A stretch of DNA of 59,233 nucleotides from Shewanella sp. NIFS-20-20 (GCF_019209865.1 NZ_JAHUTT010000018.1:1-59233); one strand, 5' to 3'; shown: positions 30,086 through 44,948, counted from the stretch's first letter. The notes: generated by a model from the letters alone, not told the origin. Program-made: numbers and translations.

Positions 30086-30991
30086 ATGACTAGCAAACAT
30101 GACGTAAAAACCTTTCAAGGGTTTATCCTGACCCTTCAGGAATATTGGGCACAACAAGGCTGTGCCATCGTTCAACCGCTGGATATGGAAGTTGGTGCCG
30201 GTACCTTTCATCCAATGACATTCCTGCGTTCATTGGGCCCAGAGCCGAATAACAGCGCTTACGTGCAACCATCACGCCGACCAACCGATGGTCGCTATGG
30301 TGAAAACCCTAATCGTCTCCAACACTACTACCAATTTCAGGTCATGTTGAAGCCTTCACCAGATAATATTCAAGAATTATATCTGGGTTCATTAGAAGCG
30401 TTAGGCATTGATACACAAGTGCATGATATCCGCTTTGTTGAAGATAACTGGGAATCCCCAACTTTAGGCGCTTGGGGCCTCGGTTGGGAAGTCTGGTTAA
30501 ACGGCATGGAAGTGACCCAGTTTACCTATTTCCAGCAAGTGGGTGGCATTGAATGCTCACCGGTGACCGGTGAAATCACTTATGGTCTTGAACGTCTTGC
30601 CATGTATATCCAAGGCGTCGACAGCGTCTATGATCTGGTGTGGGCTGACGGGCCATTGGGCAAGATCAGCTATGGAGATGTTTTCCATCAAAATGAAGTT
30701 GAGCAATCAACTTATAACTTTGAACATGCCGATGTCGATTTCATGTTTACCGTGTTCGATCAGTGTGAAAAAACTTGCATGCATTTATTGTCGCTAGAGA
30801 AACCGCTGCCATTACCGGCTTATGAACAAGTGATGAAAGCCTCCCACGCCTTTAATTTATTAGATGCCCGCCATGCTATTTCGGTGACCGAACGCCAACG
30901 CTACATCCTGCGCGTACGAACCATGGCCAAAGCCGTGGCAGAAGCCTATTATCAGGCCCGCGAAGCCCTTGGCTTCCCTATGTGTAAGTAA
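30086..30991 (+). CDS. glyQ: Glycyl-tRNA synthetase alpha subunit
   Basis: Catalytic subunit of the bacterial heterotetrameric GlyRS, 301 residues. Class II motifs are visible: [33 protein letters not shown], and [23 protein letters not shown] 30086 is chosen; a GTG lies two codons upstream. It is followed by glyS 11 bp later. Confidence 0.96.
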   Translation: MTSKHDVKTFQGFILTLQEYWAQQGCAIVQPLDMEVGAGTFHPMTFLRSLGPEPNNSAYVQPSRRPTDGRYGENPNRLQHYYQFQVMLKPSPDNIQELYLGSLEALGIDTQVHDIRFVEDNWESPTLGAWGLGWEVWLNGMEVTQFTYFQQVGGIECSPVTGEITYGLERLAMYIQGVDSVYDLVWADGPLGKISYGDVFHQNEVEQSTYNFEHADVDFMFTVFDQCEKTCMHLLSLEKPLPLPAYEQVMKASHAFNLLDARHAISVTERQRYILRVRTMAKAVAEAYYQAREALGFPMCK

Positions 30992-31002
30992 GAGGTATCG
31001 CA

Positions 31003-33072
31003 ATGAATGTTGAAAACTTGCTGATTGAAATTGGCACCGAAGAATTACCCCCAAAGTCACTGCGAACCTTAGCTGAATCTCTGTTAGCTAACTTCACTGA
31101 CGAATTAACCAAAGCCGACTTAAGCTTTACTCATGCCACTTGGTACGCGACCCCAAGACGCTTGGCCATTAAACTGGATGGCTTAGCCTTATCACAAGCC
31201 GACAAAGTGGTCGAGAAACGTGGGCCAGCGGTGACATCCGCCTTTGATGCCGACGGTAATCCAACCAAAGCTGCTGAAGGCTGGGCTCGTGGTAACGGTA
31301 TTACGGTTGCCGAAGCTGAACGCTTAGTCACTGATAAAGGCGAATGGTTAATCCATTATGCCAAAGTCACTGGCGCCCGCACTGCGGAGCTCATCCCTGC
31401 GATGGCACAAAAGGCCTTAGATAAATTACCTATCCCAAAGCCTATGCGTTGGGGCAGCAATAAGACCCAGTTTATTCGCCCGGTGCACACTGTCACCATG
31501 TTGTTAGGCGAGCAATTGATCGCCGGCGAGCTGCTGGGTATTCAATCGGCACGCACCATTCGCGGCCACCGCTTTATGGGCGAAGCCAGCTTTGAATTGG
31601 ATCATGCCGATAATTATTTAAGCCAGCTGCTTGAGCGCGGCAAAGTTATGGGCGATTATTTTTCCCGGATGGCAATCATCAAGCGTGACGCCGAACAAGC
31701 TGCCGCAGACATTGGTGGTGTGGCAGATATTCAAGACTCATTGCTGGAAGAAGTTTGCTCACTGGTTGAATGGCCAGTGGTATTAACCGCGAGTTTTGAA
31801 GAAAAATTCTTAGATGTCCCAGCTGAAGCCCTGGTGTATACCATGAAAGGGGATCAGAAATACTTCCCAGTATTTGATAACAATGGCAACTTGCTGCCTA
31901 ACTTTATCTTTGTGACTAACATTGAATCGAAAGATCCTAGCCAAATCATTGCCGGTAATGAAAAAGTGGTTCGCCCTCGCCTGGCTGATGCTGAATTCTT
32001 CTTCAATACCGATAAAAAACACAGCTTAGCGTCGCGTCTGGACAGTCTGCAATCGGTTGTTTTCCAACAAAAACTGGGGACCTTAAAAGACCGCGTGGAA
32101 CGCATTTCAGCATTGGCAGCCTACATTGCCACCAGCATTGGCGCCGACAGCCAAGATGCAGCACGCGCCGGCTTGTTATCCAAGGCCGATTTGATGACCA
32201 ATATGGTCATGGAATTCACCGACACCCAAGGCACCATGGGGATGCATTATGCTCGCCTAGACGGTGAAACCGAAGCGGTCGCTATCGCGATTGAAGAGCA
32301 GTATAAGCCTAAATTCTCGGGCGATAGCGTACCAACCAATGGTGTCTCTTGCGCTGTTGCTTTGGCCGAAAAGCTTGATACTCTCACCGGGATCTTCGGT
32401 ATTGGTCAAGCACCAAAAGGTGCTGCAGATCCTTTCGCGCTGCGTCGCGCCGCCATTGGGGTCTTACGTATCATTGTGGATAACAAGCTGCCATTAGATC
32501 TTGTCGATTTGATTGCTCATGGTATTAAATTACACGGTGACACCTTAACCAATATCCAAGCCAATGAAGATATTCTTGAGTTCTTGATGGCCCGCTTCCG
32601 AGCCTGGTACCAAGATAAAGGCATTGGCGTCGATGTCATTTTAGCAGTATTAGCACGCCGCCCGACTCGTCCCGCTGATTTTGATGCCCGTATTCAAGCG
32701 GTGGCTCATTTCCGCACCTTAGACGCTGCGATGGCGTTAGCCGCAGCCAATAAGCGTGTCAGTAACATTTTGGCCAAGGTTGAGGGTGAACTGCCTCAAA
32801 CCATTCAAACCGAATTGTTGAGTGCCAAAGAAGAAGTTGAACTTGCCGCCCATTTACGTCAGTTACAGCCGCAATTGGCACCTTTATTTGCTGACGGAGA
32901 TTACCAGCAAGCCTTAATCTTATTGGCTGGCTTACGTACCGACGTCGACAACTTCTTTGAAGCTGTGATGGTCATGGCGGATGATTTAGCCTTACGCCAA
33001 AACCGCTTAGCGCTGTTAAACCAGCTGCGTCAGCAGTTCTGGCATGTGGCAGATATCTCTCTGCTTCAGTAG
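31003..33072 (+). CDS. glyS: Glycyl-tRNA synthetase beta subunit
   Basis: tRNA-recognition subunit, 689 residues, the usual length. N-terminal [15 protein letters not shown] and YATPRRLA are typical; the C-terminal anticodon-binding region is present to the end. AAGAGG lies before the ATG. The transcript ends at the palindromic terminator directly downstream. Confidence 0.96.
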   Translation: MNVENLLIEIGTEELPPKSLRTLAESLLANFTDELTKADLSFTHATWYATPRRLAIKLDGLALSQADKVVEKRGPAVTSAFDADGNPTKAAEGWARGNGITVAEAERLVTDKGEWLIHYAKVTGARTAELIPAMAQKALDKLPIPKPMRWGSNKTQFIRPVHTVTMLLGEQLIAGELLGIQSARTIRGHRFMGEASFELDHADNYLSQLLERGKVMGDYFSRMAIIKRDAEQAAADIGGVADIQDSLLEEVCSLVEWPVVLTASFEEKFLDVPAEALVYTMKGDQKYFPVFDNNGNLLPNFIFVTNIESKDPSQIIAGNEKVVRPRLADAEFFFNTDKKHSLASRLDSLQSVVFQQKLGTLKDRVERISALAAYIATSIGADSQDAARAGLLSKADLMTNMVMEFTDTQGTMGMHYARLDGETEAVAIAIEEQYKPKFSGDSVPTNGVSCAVALAEKLDTLTGIFGIGQAPKGAADPFALRRAAIGVLRIIVDNKLPLDLVDLIAHGIKLHGDTLTNIQANEDILEFLMARFRAWYQDKGIGVDVILAVLARRPTRPADFDARIQAVAHFRTLDAAMALAAANKRVSNILAKVEGELPQTIQTELLSAKEEVELAAHLRQLQPQLAPLFADGDYQQALILLAGLRTDVDNFFEAVMVMADDLALRQNRLALLNQLRQQFWHVADISLLQ

Positions 33073-33083
33073 ATTTTGCTCAT

Positions 33084-33118
33084 AAAAAAATACCAGTCAA
33101 TTGACTGGTATTTTTTTT
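33084..33118. terminator. Bidirectional rho-independent terminator of glyQS and the HDOD gene
   Basis: ATACCAGTCAA / TTGACTGGTAT is a perfect palindrome flanked by seven A on the left and eight T on the right, between the convergent 3' ends. Confidence 0.9.
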
Positions 33119-33124
33119 GCACTA

Positions 33125-34186
33125 TTAATACTCAATCTCAAGCAAGCGCTGGTGGATAACTAAAAAGTCATCGATACTCAAGTCTATGCGGTTGAGATAC
33201 TTAGGTAAACTCTCGTCATCAAGCCGTTTAGCTTCATATAACATTGAAATTTCACTGATGGCATTGGCTCGCCAAATCACTGCCGCCATACCGCTATCGG
33301 GACGACCGCTAACATTGGCTAATATTTCCAGTTGTTCAGAGTAAATCGCGGGTAATTGCCAACACTTTGCCAACGTTGCACTGAGCACTAAGCTGCGACT
33401 GGTCATCGCCTGTCTAAATAGATTCGAGCGCGGTTGCTCACCAGCGTCAGCGTGAATAAAGGCATCAATTAAAATTTTAAAGATAGCAATTTTACCGACA
33501 TCATGGAGCAGGCCCATTAAAAAAGCAGTATCACCATCGTCTTCAGCCATTTCTCCGGCCAACAACGCCACCTGCAACGAGTGATGCCAAATTTGGGCAC
33601 CGAAACGTCGATAGTAAATAGGTTTAATATCAATAACTTCTTTAACCATGCTCGAGGTGATAAACCGCCTTATTTGGTCTCGTCCGAGTGACACCAAAGC
33701 CTGCTGTAAATTGGTCACGTCGTTGCTACCCCGCCTAAAAGCAGGCGAATTACATAGCTTGAGCACTTCGACACTAATGACCGGATCTTGCTGCAACATT
33801 TTCAGCAAGCTATCAGTATCACACTCAGGATCGGCGAGCTTATTATCAATATCGATCACTCGGCTCGATAACTTAAGAATATTATCGGCAATGGCTTGAG
33901 GATCTCTCAGGGCTTTGGCGACGTTCTCAATTACTTGTTTTTCGAGATTATTGGCCACCCCACCCGTGTCGGTTGAATTCACTTGAAACAACAGGCTATA
34001 AAACATTGCCGTTGAATCTATGCTACTAATCAATGTTGACTCAGCGTTGTTCGATTGAGGTGACGCTTTAGCGGCTAAAGTTTGAGATTGCTGAACATCC
34101 TGCACGGCGGCCTGGGATGATCGTTTAGAAATACTGACCTCGGCGTTATCCCTAATATTAAAAATCTTACCAAATATTTTTCTCAC
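33125..34186 (-). CDS. HDOD domain signalling protein
   Basis: About 353 residues. A low-complexity, Ser/Gln-rich N-terminus (to about 60) is followed by a helical segment and an HDOD domain: ADPECDTDSLLKMLQQDP, LKLCNSPAFR, LGRDQIRRF, and LLHDVGKIAIF. HDOD proteins are non-catalytic relatives of HD phosphohydrolases used in signalling; partners are unknown here. The GTG at 34186 has AAGGTGG upstream; a TTG at 34255 would add 23 residues and cannot be excluded. Confidence 0.8.
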   Translation of the reverse strand: MRKIFGKIFNIRDNAEVSISKRSSQAAVQDVQQSQTLAAKASPQSNNAESTLISSIDSTAMFYSLLFQVNSTDTGGVANNLEKQVIENVAKALRDPQAIADNILKLSSRVIDIDNKLADPECDTDSLLKMLQQDPVISVEVLKLCNSPAFRRGSNDVTNLQQALVSLGRDQIRRFITSSMVKEVIDIKPIYYRRFGAQIWHHSLQVALLAGEMAEDDGDTAFLMGLLHDVGKIAIFKILIDAFIHADAGEQPRSNLFRQAMTSRSLVLSATLAKCWQLPAIYSEQLEILANVSGRPDSGMAAVIWRANAISEISMLYEAKRLDDESLPKYLNRIDLSIDDFLVIHQRLLEIEY

Positions 34187-34407
34187 TATGCCACCTTGGC
34201 TCTTAATAACACCCTGTCGGTTAGTATTAATTTTAGGCAATTTATTTATAAACAAAGGTATTAATTTCCTGTGAATGGACTTTTAAGATGATAGATATTG
34301 CCTTGATTCTCTAAGAGTGATGAGGGCAACACCGAATAAGACAGTGGGGAGTGTATTTGTACAAATGAAGAGATTACCCCCCTAATTTGCGATTGAGGAA
34401 GTCAATC

Positions 34408-34437
34408 AAAAAACGCGGCTAATTAGCCGCGTTTTTT
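34408..34437. terminator. Rho-independent terminator of the dnaA-dnaN-recF-gyrB cluster
   Basis: ACGCGGCT / AATT / AGCCGCGT stem flanked by A6 and T6, 16 bp beyond the gyrB stop; the minus-strand reading has a clear U tail. Confidence 0.9.
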
Positions 34438-34452
34438 AATTAAAGCAATGTA

Positions 34453-37999
<3,547 letters not shown>

Positions 38000-38005
38000 G
38001 TTCTC

Positions 38006-39106
38006 CTACAAACGCATTGGCATGACAACATACATAGAATCTTGATCTTGATAATTTTCGAGTAAAGCACTGGAATTACCATCAATCAGGGTAATACGTA
38101 CATCTTCATTTTTAAGATTATTCAGCACATCTAAGAGGTAACTGACGTTAAAGCCGATTTCCAGCGCTTGTGATTGGTAATCCACGTCAATTAACTCTTC
38201 CGCTTCTTCCTGCTCAGGATTGTTGGCGGTAATTTTCATTAATCCAGGCTCTAACAGCATCCGCACCCCGCGGAATTTTTCGTTAGATAATATTGATGCC
38301 CGGGTTAATGCTTGCTTTAAATGATGACGACTGGCAATCACTATCTTATCGCCGCCCTTAGGTAAGACTCGGCGATAATCAGGAAAACGACCATCAACCA
38401 GCTTACTGGTAAATACGGCGTTAGCGGTTGTGGCACGAATGGCATTTTCACCAATGGCTAAGGTAATGTCTTGATCGTCTGCATCCATGAGTCGAGCGAG
38501 TTCCATCACCCCCTTGCGCGGCACAATCACTTGCTTTTCTGGCAAGTTGGCCTCAATGGTGCGATGACTCAAGGCTAATCGATGACCATCGGTGGCGATA
38601 GCCCGCAGCACATTGCCTTCCGTTTCAAGCAATAATCCGTTCAAATAATATCGAACGTCTTGATTGGCCATAGAAAATTGGGTGGCATCAATTAAGGACT
38701 TTAATGTGCCCTGCTTGATGGTAAGCGAGATTTCAGCCTGGAAGGACTCAACATTCGGATACTCTTGTGCCGGTAACGTGGCTAAAGAGAACCGACTGCG
38801 ACCACAACGCAGCAACCATTTGTTGTCCTGTTGCTCAATTTTTATTTCAGTTTGTTCTGGTAAGGATTTTACGATATCCAATAATTTCTTAGCAGGAACC
38901 GTGGTTTGACCTTCGACTATATCTCCATGCACCAGCGCTTGACCAACTAGCTCCACCTCTAAATCAGTGCCAGTTAGCGTGAGTGAGTGACCACTAACAT
39001 CCACAAGGAGGTTGGCGAGGATGGGCAAGTTATGACGTCTTTCAACGGCACCACTGACAAGCTGCAATGGCTTTAAAAGGGCATCCCTATCGATTGAAAA
39101 TTTCAT
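38006..39106 (-). CDS. dnaN: DNA polymerase III beta sliding clamp
   Basis: 366 residues, exactly the usual length, in three similar clamp domains. MKFSIDRDALLKPLQLVSGA opens and YVVMPMRL closes, both typical. Located between dnaA and recF in the standard order. Confidence 0.97.
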   Translation of the reverse strand: MKFSIDRDALLKPLQLVSGAVERRHNLPILANLLVDVSGHSLTLTGTDLEVELVGQALVHGDIVEGQTTVPAKKLLDIVKSLPEQTEIKIEQQDNKWLLRCGRSRFSLATLPAQEYPNVESFQAEISLTIKQGTLKSLIDATQFSMANQDVRYYLNGLLLETEGNVLRAIATDGHRLALSHRTIEANLPEKQVIVPRKGVMELARLMDADDQDITLAIGENAIRATTANAVFTSKLVDGRFPDYRRVLPKGGDKIVIASRHHLKQALTRASILSNEKFRGVRMLLEPGLMKITANNPEQEEAEELIDVDYQSQALEIGFNVSYLLDVLNNLKNEDVRITLIDGNSSALLENYQDQDSMYVVMPMRL

Positions 39107-39128
39107 GGTTTGCTGTTCCCTGCCTAAA

Positions 39129-40511
39129 TTAGGAAGATAAAGTTCTAATCAAGTTAGCATAATCTTCTTTAATGTCATGACTCTCTTCGCGCAATTGCGC
39201 GATTTTACGACAAGCATGCAATACCGTCGTATGATCACGTCCACCAAAGGCATCACCGATTTCAGGCAAGCTTTGGTTGGTTAATTCTTTAGATAATGCC
39301 ATGGCGACCTGTCGTGGACGCGCCACACTGCGTGAACGTCGTTTAGATAACATATCAGCCATTTTAATCTTGTAGTACTCTGCCACAGTTTTTTGAATGT
39401 TATCAATAGTGACTAACTTCTCTTGCAGAGCCAATAAATCACGTAAAGCTTCGCGAACAAAATCGATAGTAATCGGTCGGCCGGTAAAATTCGCATTGGC
39501 AATGACCCGATTAAGCGCCCCTTCTAATTCACGCACATTAGAACGCAGGCGTTTAGCAATAAAGAAGGCCACTTCATCAGGCAGATTAATGCCACTTTCT
39601 TGCGCCTTACGCATTAAAATGGCAACTCGGGTTTCTAGTTCAGGCGGCTCAATGGCAACGGTTAGGCCCCAACCAAAACGCGACTTCAATCGGTCTTCAA
39701 CCCCATCAATTTCTTTCGGATAACGATCAGAGGTTAAAATAATTTGATGATTACCTTCTAATAATGCATTGAAGGTATGGAAGAATTCTTCTTGAGAACG
39801 ATCTTTATTAGCAAAAAATTGAATGTCATCGATAAATAACGCATCAACGCTTCGATAATAACGCTTGAACTCTTCAATAGCATTGTTTTGTAATGCTTTT
39901 ACCATATCTTGAACAAAACGTTCCGAATGCATATAAACCACTTTTGCATTGGGATTATTTTTAATAATGCCATTACCCACGGCGTGCAACAGGTGAGTTT
40001 TACCTAAACCCGTACCGCCATAAAGGAACAAGGGATTATAGGCTCCACCGGGATTTTCAGCGACTTGCAACGCTGCCGCCTTACCCAACTGGTTAGACTT
40101 ACCTTCAACGAAATTATCAAACTGATAAGTTGGATTGATATTACTTCGATGATTAATATTAGTGGTTGTATCACGCTGAGTTTGGAAGCCCGAGGCCACT
40201 TGAGGGCGGACCATGGCTGGACCAGAAGTTCTCACTGGGGCTGGGGCTGCAACCGGTTTTGCTGACGGGCGACTACCAATATCAAATCTCAACTTGGGCG
40301 CATTACTCCCCAATTGCTCAGTAAAAAACTGATTAATGATATTGATATATTTGTCTCGCACCCAATCAAGAACGAAGCGATTGGGTGCGTAAAGCACCAG
40401 TGTCTCTCCGTCCATTTCGGCCTGCAATGGTCTTATCCACATACTGAATTGTTGAGCAGACAGCTCGTCTTGCAGTCGTCCGATACATTGTTGCCAAAGT
40501 GAAACCGCCAC
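39129..40511 (-). CDS. dnaA: Chromosomal replication initiator DnaA
   Basis: 460 residues. Domain [19 protein letters not shown]; a short Pro/Ala/Asn-rich linker (about 90-140); the AAA+ domain with Walker [10 protein letters not shown] and Walker [10 protein letters not shown]; domain IV with the DnaA-box signature [14 protein letters not shown]. The GTG at 40511 gives the normal family N-terminus. DnaA boxes and a dense GATC cluster lie just upstream, suggesting autoregulation and SeqA sequestration. Confidence 0.97.
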   Translation of the reverse strand: MAVSLWQQCIGRLQDELSAQQFSMWIRPLQAEMDGETLVLYAPNRFVLDWVRDKYINIINQFFTEQLGSNAPKLRFDIGSRPSAKPVAAPAPVRTSGPAMVRPQVASGFQTQRDTTTNINHRSNINPTYQFDNFVEGKSNQLGKAAALQVAENPGGAYNPLFLYGGTGLGKTHLLHAVGNGIIKNNPNAKVVYMHSERFVQDMVKALQNNAIEEFKRYYRSVDALFIDDIQFFANKDRSQEEFFHTFNALLEGNHQIILTSDRYPKEIDGVEDRLKSRFGWGLTVAIEPPELETRVAILMRKAQESGINLPDEVAFFIAKRLRSNVRELEGALNRVIANANFTGRPITIDFVREALRDLLALQEKLVTIDNIQKTVAEYYKIKMADMLSKRRSRSVARPRQVAMALSKELTNQSLPEIGDAFGGRDHTTVLHACRKIAQLREESHDIKEDYANLIRTLSS

Positions 40512-40516
40512 TGAAC

Positions 40517-40525
40517 TTATCCCCA
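40517..40525 (+). promoter_or_regulatory. DnaA-box-like site next to the dnaA start
   Basis: TTATCCCCA, one mismatch from TTATCCACA, six bases from the dnaA GTG; well placed for autorepression. Confidence 0.5.
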
Positions 40526-40592
40526 AAAAGACTCACCGAAAGGATAAGTATTCTATAGGGAGATCGTTAAGATCGCTATCCTTAAAATATAT

Positions 40593-40601
40593 TTATCCCC
40601 A
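40593..40601 (+). promoter_or_regulatory. DnaA-box-like site upstream of dnaA
   Basis: TTATCCCCA, the same one-mismatch form as the site at 40517. Confidence 0.45.
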
Positions 40602-40773
40602 AGGAATATCTTGGACCCAAAAAGCCACGATCAGTCAAGATCTAATGCGATCAATTTTATTGATTTCTTAGTAAATTGGCGCTTTGTAAAGGGATCTCGC
40701 CTGATCTATAATTGCGGCGTTTGATCTAGATTATTCGCCAATGAAACACCAGATGTAGTGGTACTTCACAGAC

Positions 40774-40782
40774 TTATCCACA
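40774..40782 (+). promoter_or_regulatory. DnaA box (perfect)
   Basis: TTATCCACA, exact consensus, in the dnaA upstream region. Confidence 0.75.
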
Positions 40783-40854
40783 TTTTCTGGTGTATTTAGC
40801 GGAAGATCTTGATTAACTGAGGCGAGAGTATTTCAGTTTCATTTGGGGTTTGTG

Positions 40855-40883
40855 TTGACGGCCTCCAATAAAGTGATTACAAT
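40855..40883 (+). promoter_or_regulatory. rpmH promoter
   Basis: TTGACG (40855-40860), 17-bp spacer, TACAAT (40878-40883), 74 bp before the rpmH ATG. Confidence 0.65.
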
Positions 40884-40956
40884 TCGGCCTCTTTTTCCAC
40901 CTTAGTCTCAATTTTGACGCTAAGGCACATTAACTAAACAAAGACGGATTGCCATC

Positions 40957-41094
40957 ATGAGTAAACGTACTTTTCAACCTAGCAACCTGAAGCGCAAGCG
41001 TTCTCACGGCTTCCGCGCTCGTATGGCTACTGCTAACGGCCGCAAGGTGCTGGCTCGCCGCCGCGCCAAGGGTCGTGCACGTCTGTCAGCTTAA
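40957..41094 (+). CDS. rpmH: 50S ribosomal protein L34
   Basis: 45 residues, highly basic: [20 protein letters not shown] then [20 protein letters not shown] and ARLSA. This is the standard L34. It uses the codons of a highly expressed gene. rnpA follows 16 bp later on the same transcript. Confidence 0.98.
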   Translation: MSKRTFQPSNLKRKRSHGFRARMATANGRKVLARRRAKGRARLSA

Positions 41095-41110
41095 TAGCGC
41101 AGCATTGCAG

Positions 41111-41467
41111 GTGACTAGCTACACCTTTACGCGGGAGTTACGTTTGTTAACTCCCGCGCAATTTAAAACTGTATTCAACAACCCTCTAAAAGCATCTTCT
41201 GCTGATATTACCTTGCTTGCAATTTCTAATGGTCAGGAACACCCTCGCCTTGGATTAACTGTGCCTAAACGCCAAGTTAAACATGCAAACCAGCGTAATC
41301 GCATCAAAAGAGTCATTAGGGAGAGCTTCCGCTTACATCAAAATCAACTACCCGATGCAGATATCGTGGTATTGGTTCGCCATGGATGCTTAGCTATGGA
41401 CAATACAGAACTACACCAGTTGATAGAAAAGCTATGGCGAAAACTCAATCGCCGATTCAATGGCTAG
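41111..41467 (+). CDS. rnpA: Ribonuclease P protein component
   Basis: Protein subunit of RNase P, which processes tRNA 5' ends with the M1 RNA; 118 residues. The RNR signature [17 protein letters not shown] is present. GTG 41111 starts the typical [14 protein letters not shown] sequence; a more distal GTG at 41075 would lie inside rpmH. Confidence 0.95.
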   Translation: MTSYTFTRELRLLTPAQFKTVFNNPLKASSADITLLAISNGQEHPRLGLTVPKRQVKHANQRNRIKRVIRESFRLHQNQLPDADIVVLVRHGCLAMDNTELHQLIEKLWRKLNRRFNG

Positions 41468-41688
41468 CCACCACGTTTATTCGTGGCTATCAAATCTTCA
41501 TCAGCCCTTTACTGGGTCCTCGATGTCGTTTCACTCCCTCTTGCTCACATTACGCGATAGAAGCAATTCAAACTCACGGATCGGTAAAAGGGAGTTGGTT
41601 TGCTCTCAAACGCATATTAAAATGTCACCCATTACATCCCGGCGGTAGTGATCCCGTCCCCCCTAAAAACGACAGGTGCGATAAATAA
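41434..41688 (+). CDS. yidD: Membrane protein insertion efficiency factor YidD
   Basis: 84 residues: an amphipathic N-terminus, [20 protein letters not shown] with the three conserved Cys, then [18 protein letters not shown]. Its ATG lies 34 bases inside rnpA in another frame, the usual arrangement, and yidC starts five bases after its stop. Confidence 0.93.
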   Translation: MAKTQSPIQWLATTFIRGYQIFISPLLGPRCRFTPSCSHYAIEAIQTHGSVKGSWFALKRILKCHPLHPGGSDPVPPKNDRCDK

Positions 41689-41692
41689 GGTT

Positions 41693-43315
41693 ATGGAATC
41701 TCAACGTAATATATTGCTAATCGGTTTACTGTTCGTCAGTTTCCTGCTGTGGCAACAATGGCAGACTGACAACGCGCCTCAAGCGCCGATACCCACGACT
41801 GTAGCTTCTCAAACCGCTACTGCAGATCATAATTCCGATGTTCCTATGTCGGATGGTGAAGTTCCTGCTCTCCATACTGCGGCTTCAAAAGACTTGATCA
41901 GTGTTAAAACCGACCAATTGGATGTGAAAATTAATCCTGTTGGTGGTGATATAGTTTATGCGGCCTTAGTTGCCCACAAACTTGAACAAAACAAAGATCA
42001 GCCTTTTGTGTTACTTGAGCAAACTCCAGCTTATACCTACATTGCCCAAAGTGGTTTGATTGGTCCCAATGGCATAGATACTGTTAACAGACGAGCTCAC
42101 TTCACTGCAACACAACAAGATTACACGATGGCGGCAGGCGAAAAGACACTCGAAGTGCCTTTAACCTATAAAGATGCCGATGGTGTGACTTACACTAAAA
42201 TCTTTACTTTCCATCAAGGTCAGTTCGATATTGGTGTCGATTACCGCATTAATAACACCACAGATAAACCATTGCATGTAAAAATGTATGGTCAAATCAA
42301 GCAAACCATCAAAGCCAGTGAATCTAGCATGATGATGCCGACTTATCGTGGTGCCGCTTACTCAACTGCCAAAGAACGTTACGAAAAGTATTCGTTTGAA
42401 GACATGAGCAAAGCCAACTTAGAAACCAACACCCAAGGGGGTTGGGCAGCGATGTTACAGCATTATTTTGTCTCTGCTTGGGTACCTCAAGCAAATGAGC
42501 AAAATAACCTGTTTTCTAAAGTAAGCTCAGGCATGGCAAATATTGGTTTCCGCAGTGAAATGCAAACTGTTGCGCCTGAAGCGACCGCCAATATTTCAGC
42601 ACAATTCTATGTTGGTCCTAAGTACCAAGAGCAGTTGTCTGCGTTATCACCTACCTTAAACTTGGTGGTTGATTATGGCTTCTTGTGGTGGTTAGCCGTC
42701 CCAATTTACAAACTGTTGATGTTCTTCCAGTCAATCGTTGGTAACTGGGGTGTGGCCATTATCCTGATAACTCTGACAGTTCGTGGCTTACTGTACCCAT
42801 TAACCAAGGCACAATACGTGTCTATGGCAAAAATGCGTAACCTGCAGCCCAAACTGGCCGATCTAAAAGAGCGTTTCGGTGATGACCGTCAGAAGATGGG
42901 TCAAGCCATGATGGAACTGTACAAGAAAGAAAAAGTTAACCCTATGGGTGGCTGTTTACCTATCTTGCTGCAGATGCCAATCTTTATTGCCTTGTACTGG
43001 GTACTGTTAGAAAGCGTTGAATTGCGTCATGCGCCGTTTATTTTGTGGATCCACGATCTCTCGGTTCAAGATCCATACTATATCCTGCCGCTGCTGATGG
43101 GTGCTTCTATGTGGTACATGCAGAAGATGCAACCCATCGCTCCAACCATGGATCCAATGCAAGTGAAAATGATGCAGTGGATGCCTGTGGTATTCACCGT
43201 ATTCTTCTTGTGGTTCCCTGCAGGTTTGGTTCTTTACTGGTTAGTCGGTAACTTAGTTGCCATCATCCAGCAGAAGATTATTTATGCCAACCTAGAGAAA
43301 AAAGGCTTAAAATAA
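41693..43315 (+). CDS. yidC: Membrane protein insertase YidC
   Basis: Inserts and folds inner-membrane proteins, alone or with SecYEG; 540 residues. An N-terminal transmembrane anchor ([14 protein letters not shown]), a large periplasmic beta domain (about 55-320), then a C-terminal Oxa1 core with five transmembrane segments and the cytoplasmic [17 protein letters not shown] hairpin. The conserved pore Arg is in TVRGLLYPL. Start 41693 gives the normal [10 protein letters not shown]. Confidence 0.97.
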   Translation: MESQRNILLIGLLFVSFLLWQQWQTDNAPQAPIPTTVASQTATADHNSDVPMSDGEVPALHTAASKDLISVKTDQLDVKINPVGGDIVYAALVAHKLEQNKDQPFVLLEQTPAYTYIAQSGLIGPNGIDTVNRRAHFTATQQDYTMAAGEKTLEVPLTYKDADGVTYTKIFTFHQGQFDIGVDYRINNTTDKPLHVKMYGQIKQTIKASESSMMMPTYRGAAYSTAKERYEKYSFEDMSKANLETNTQGGWAAMLQHYFVSAWVPQANEQNNLFSKVSSGMANIGFRSEMQTVAPEATANISAQFYVGPKYQEQLSALSPTLNLVVDYGFLWWLAVPIYKLLMFFQSIVGNWGVAIILITLTVRGLLYPLTKAQYVSMAKMRNLQPKLADLKERFGDDRQKMGQAMMELYKKEKVNPMGGCLPILLQMPIFIALYWVLLESVELRHAPFILWIHDLSVQDPYYILPLLMGASMWYMQKMQPIAPTMDPMQVKMMQWMPVVFTVFFLWFPAGLVLYWLVGNLVAIIQQKIIYANLEKKGLK

Positions 43316-43333
43316 GCCAATAGCTTAACCAGC

Positions 43334-43359
43334 AAAAGGCGGCTTATTGCCGCCTTTTT
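43334..43359 (+). terminator. Rho-independent terminator after yidC
   Basis: AAAAGGCGGC / TTATT / GCCGCCTTTT, 10-bp stem with T tail. Confidence 0.85.
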
Positions 43360-43389
43360 GTTTTCTTTTATTTGATATGGGTAACACAC

Positions 43390-44751
43390 GTGACAACAGA
43401 GACTATCGTGGCACAGGCTACCGCCCCCGGTCGTGGCGGTGTTGGTATCATCCGCATTTCGGGAACATTGGCAGCGTCTGCAGCCATGGCTGTGCTAGGT
43501 CACGTACCTAAGACTCGCTATGCAGAATATTGTGAATTTAAACACGCTGACGATAAGGTGATAGATCAAGGCATCGCACTATTTTTTAAAGGCCCTAATT
43601 CCTTTACTGGTGAAGATGTATTGGAGCTTCAAGGTCATGGCGGTCAAATCGTACTGGATATGCTGATCAAGCGGGTCTTGGAAATCGATGGTATTCGCAT
43701 CGCCCGACCTGGCGAGTTTAGTGAACAGGCATTTATGAATGACAAGCTTGATTTAACCCAAGCTGAAGCCATTGCCGACTTGATTGATGCCACCAGTGAG
43801 CAAGCCGCTAAAAGTGCCTTACAATCACTCCAGGGTGAATTTTCTAAAGAAGTGCACACCTTAGTTGAGCAAGTCACTAATTTGCGGTTATACGTGGAAG
43901 CTGCCATCGATTTTCCCGATGAAGAAGTGGACTTTTTATCCGATGGCAAAATCGCCAACGCTCTCTATAACATCATCGCAAAATTAACAGAGGTACAAGC
44001 CAGCGCAAAACAAGGTTCGATTATTCGTGAAGGCATGAAAGTGGTGATCGCTGGCCGGCCCAATGCCGGTAAATCCAGTTTATTAAATGCGTTAGCAGGC
44101 AAAGAATCCGCCATTGTCACTGAAATTGCCGGCACCACCCGCGATGTGCTGCGTGAGCATATTCACCTCGATGGCATGCCACTACACATTATTGATACCG
44201 CCGGATTACGTGATACCACAGATACCGTCGAACAAATCGGTATTGAACGGGCCTGGAGCGAAATAAATAGTGCTGACCGAGTGCTGTTTATGGTCGATGG
44301 CACCACAACATCAGCCGTCAATCCTCATGATATTTGGCCAGATTTTATTGATCGATTACCAGCCAATCTCGGAGTCACAGTGATTCGCAATAAGGCAGAT
44401 CTTACTGGTGAATCATTGGCAGTAACCGAAGAAGACGGTTTTAGCGTGTATCGGATCTCAGCCAAAACTGGCCTAGGCGTTGACGCATTGAAACAACACC
44501 TAAAAGGCCTGATGGGCTACCAAAGTAACCTCGAAGGTGGCTTTATTGCTCGTCGACGTCATTTAGAGGCCCTAGATAGCGCATCACAACACTTGCAAAT
44601 AGGCAAAGAGCAGCTGGAAGTATTTCAAGCTGGCGAGCTATTAGCAGAAGAGCTACGCATGACGCAGCAGGCCTTAGCGGAAATTACCGGCCAATTTACC
44701 TCTGACGATCTCCTCGGAAAAATATTCAGTTCTTTCTGTATTGGGAAATAA
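43390..44751 (+). CDS. mnmE: tRNA uridine-34 modification GTPase MnmE
   Basis: With MnmG installs cmnm5U at the wobble position; 453 residues. An N-terminal folate-binding domain ([18 protein letters not shown]), a helical domain, and an inserted Ras-like G domain: G1 [10 protein letters not shown]2 GTTRD, G3 DTAG, G4 NKAD. The C-terminal FCIGK is the catalytic Cys motif. GTG 43390 gives the usual N-terminus. A terminator follows directly. Confidence 0.97.
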   Translation: MTTETIVAQATAPGRGGVGIIRISGTLAASAAMAVLGHVPKTRYAEYCEFKHADDKVIDQGIALFFKGPNSFTGEDVLELQGHGGQIVLDMLIKRVLEIDGIRIARPGEFSEQAFMNDKLDLTQAEAIADLIDATSEQAAKSALQSLQGEFSKEVHTLVEQVTNLRLYVEAAIDFPDEEVDFLSDGKIANALYNIIAKLTEVQASAKQGSIIREGMKVVIAGRPNAGKSSLLNALAGKESAIVTEIAGTTRDVLREHIHLDGMPLHIIDTAGLRDTTDTVEQIGIERAWSEINSADRVLFMVDGTTTSAVNPHDIWPDFIDRLPANLGVTVIRNKADLTGESLAVTEEDGFSVYRISAKTGLGVDALKQHLKGLMGYQSNLEGGFIARRRHLEALDSASQHLQIGKEQLEVFQAGELLAEELRMTQQALAEITGQFTSDDLLGKIFSSFCIGK

Positions 44752-44753
44752 TC

Positions 44754-44779
44754 AATAAGGAGCCTTAGGGCTCCTTATT
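44754..44779 (+). terminator. Rho-independent terminator after mnmE
   Basis: AATAAGGAGCC and GGCTCCTTATT form an 11-bp stem around TTAG, followed by T. Confidence 0.85.
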
Positions 44780-44948
44780 TTTTGCCCATATTGTCACCAA
44801 TAATGCTGTCAATACCCCCGCTAGCCACCGCCAGCATCACAACGCTTGATAATAGATTGCGATTTACCAACGCCGAACCCGCCCCCTGACTCAAACAAAT
44901 AACGCCGCCTCGATTATCTACAGGCACCAGCGTAGCGCCGAAGTGACT
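44775..44948 (-). pseudogene. Possible decayed reading frame between mnmE and mioC
   Basis: On the minus strand an open frame of 57 codons runs from just after a TAG (44949-44951) to TAA at 44775-44777, with a protein-like composition: SHFGATLVPVDNRGG, then ICLSQGAGSALVNRN and VVMLAVASGGIDSIIGDN. There is no good start or ribosome site, and I do not recognise the family. It may be the 3' remnant of a gene once present here, or chance. Confidence 0.25.

Larger units (their letters stand above)
40512..40956. promoter_or_regulatory. dnaA-rpmH divergent control region with GATC cluster
   Basis: 445 bp without a gene. It holds nine GATC sites (40562, 40571, 40629, 40639, 40649, 40693, 40703, 40723, 40805) where about two are expected by chance, one perfect DnaA box and two near-boxes, and the rpmH promoter. 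No confident dnaA promoter could be assigned. Confidence 0.8.

Noticed and set aside
34186..34255. Extended N-terminus of the HDOD protein from TTG 34255
   Set aside because: The GTG at 34186 has the better ribosome site; kept as an alternative only.
40604..40640. Minus-strand TTGACT as the dnaA promoter -35
   Set aside because: No acceptable -10 at 16-18 bp spacing; no promoter called.
41434..41467. rnpA-yidD overlap as a frameshift or annotation error
   Set aside because: A 34-base overlap of these two genes is normal in proteobacteria and both proteins are full length.
43383..43398. CACGTG at the mnmE start as a parS site
   Set aside because: Flanks do not match the parS arms; it is a chance hexamer.
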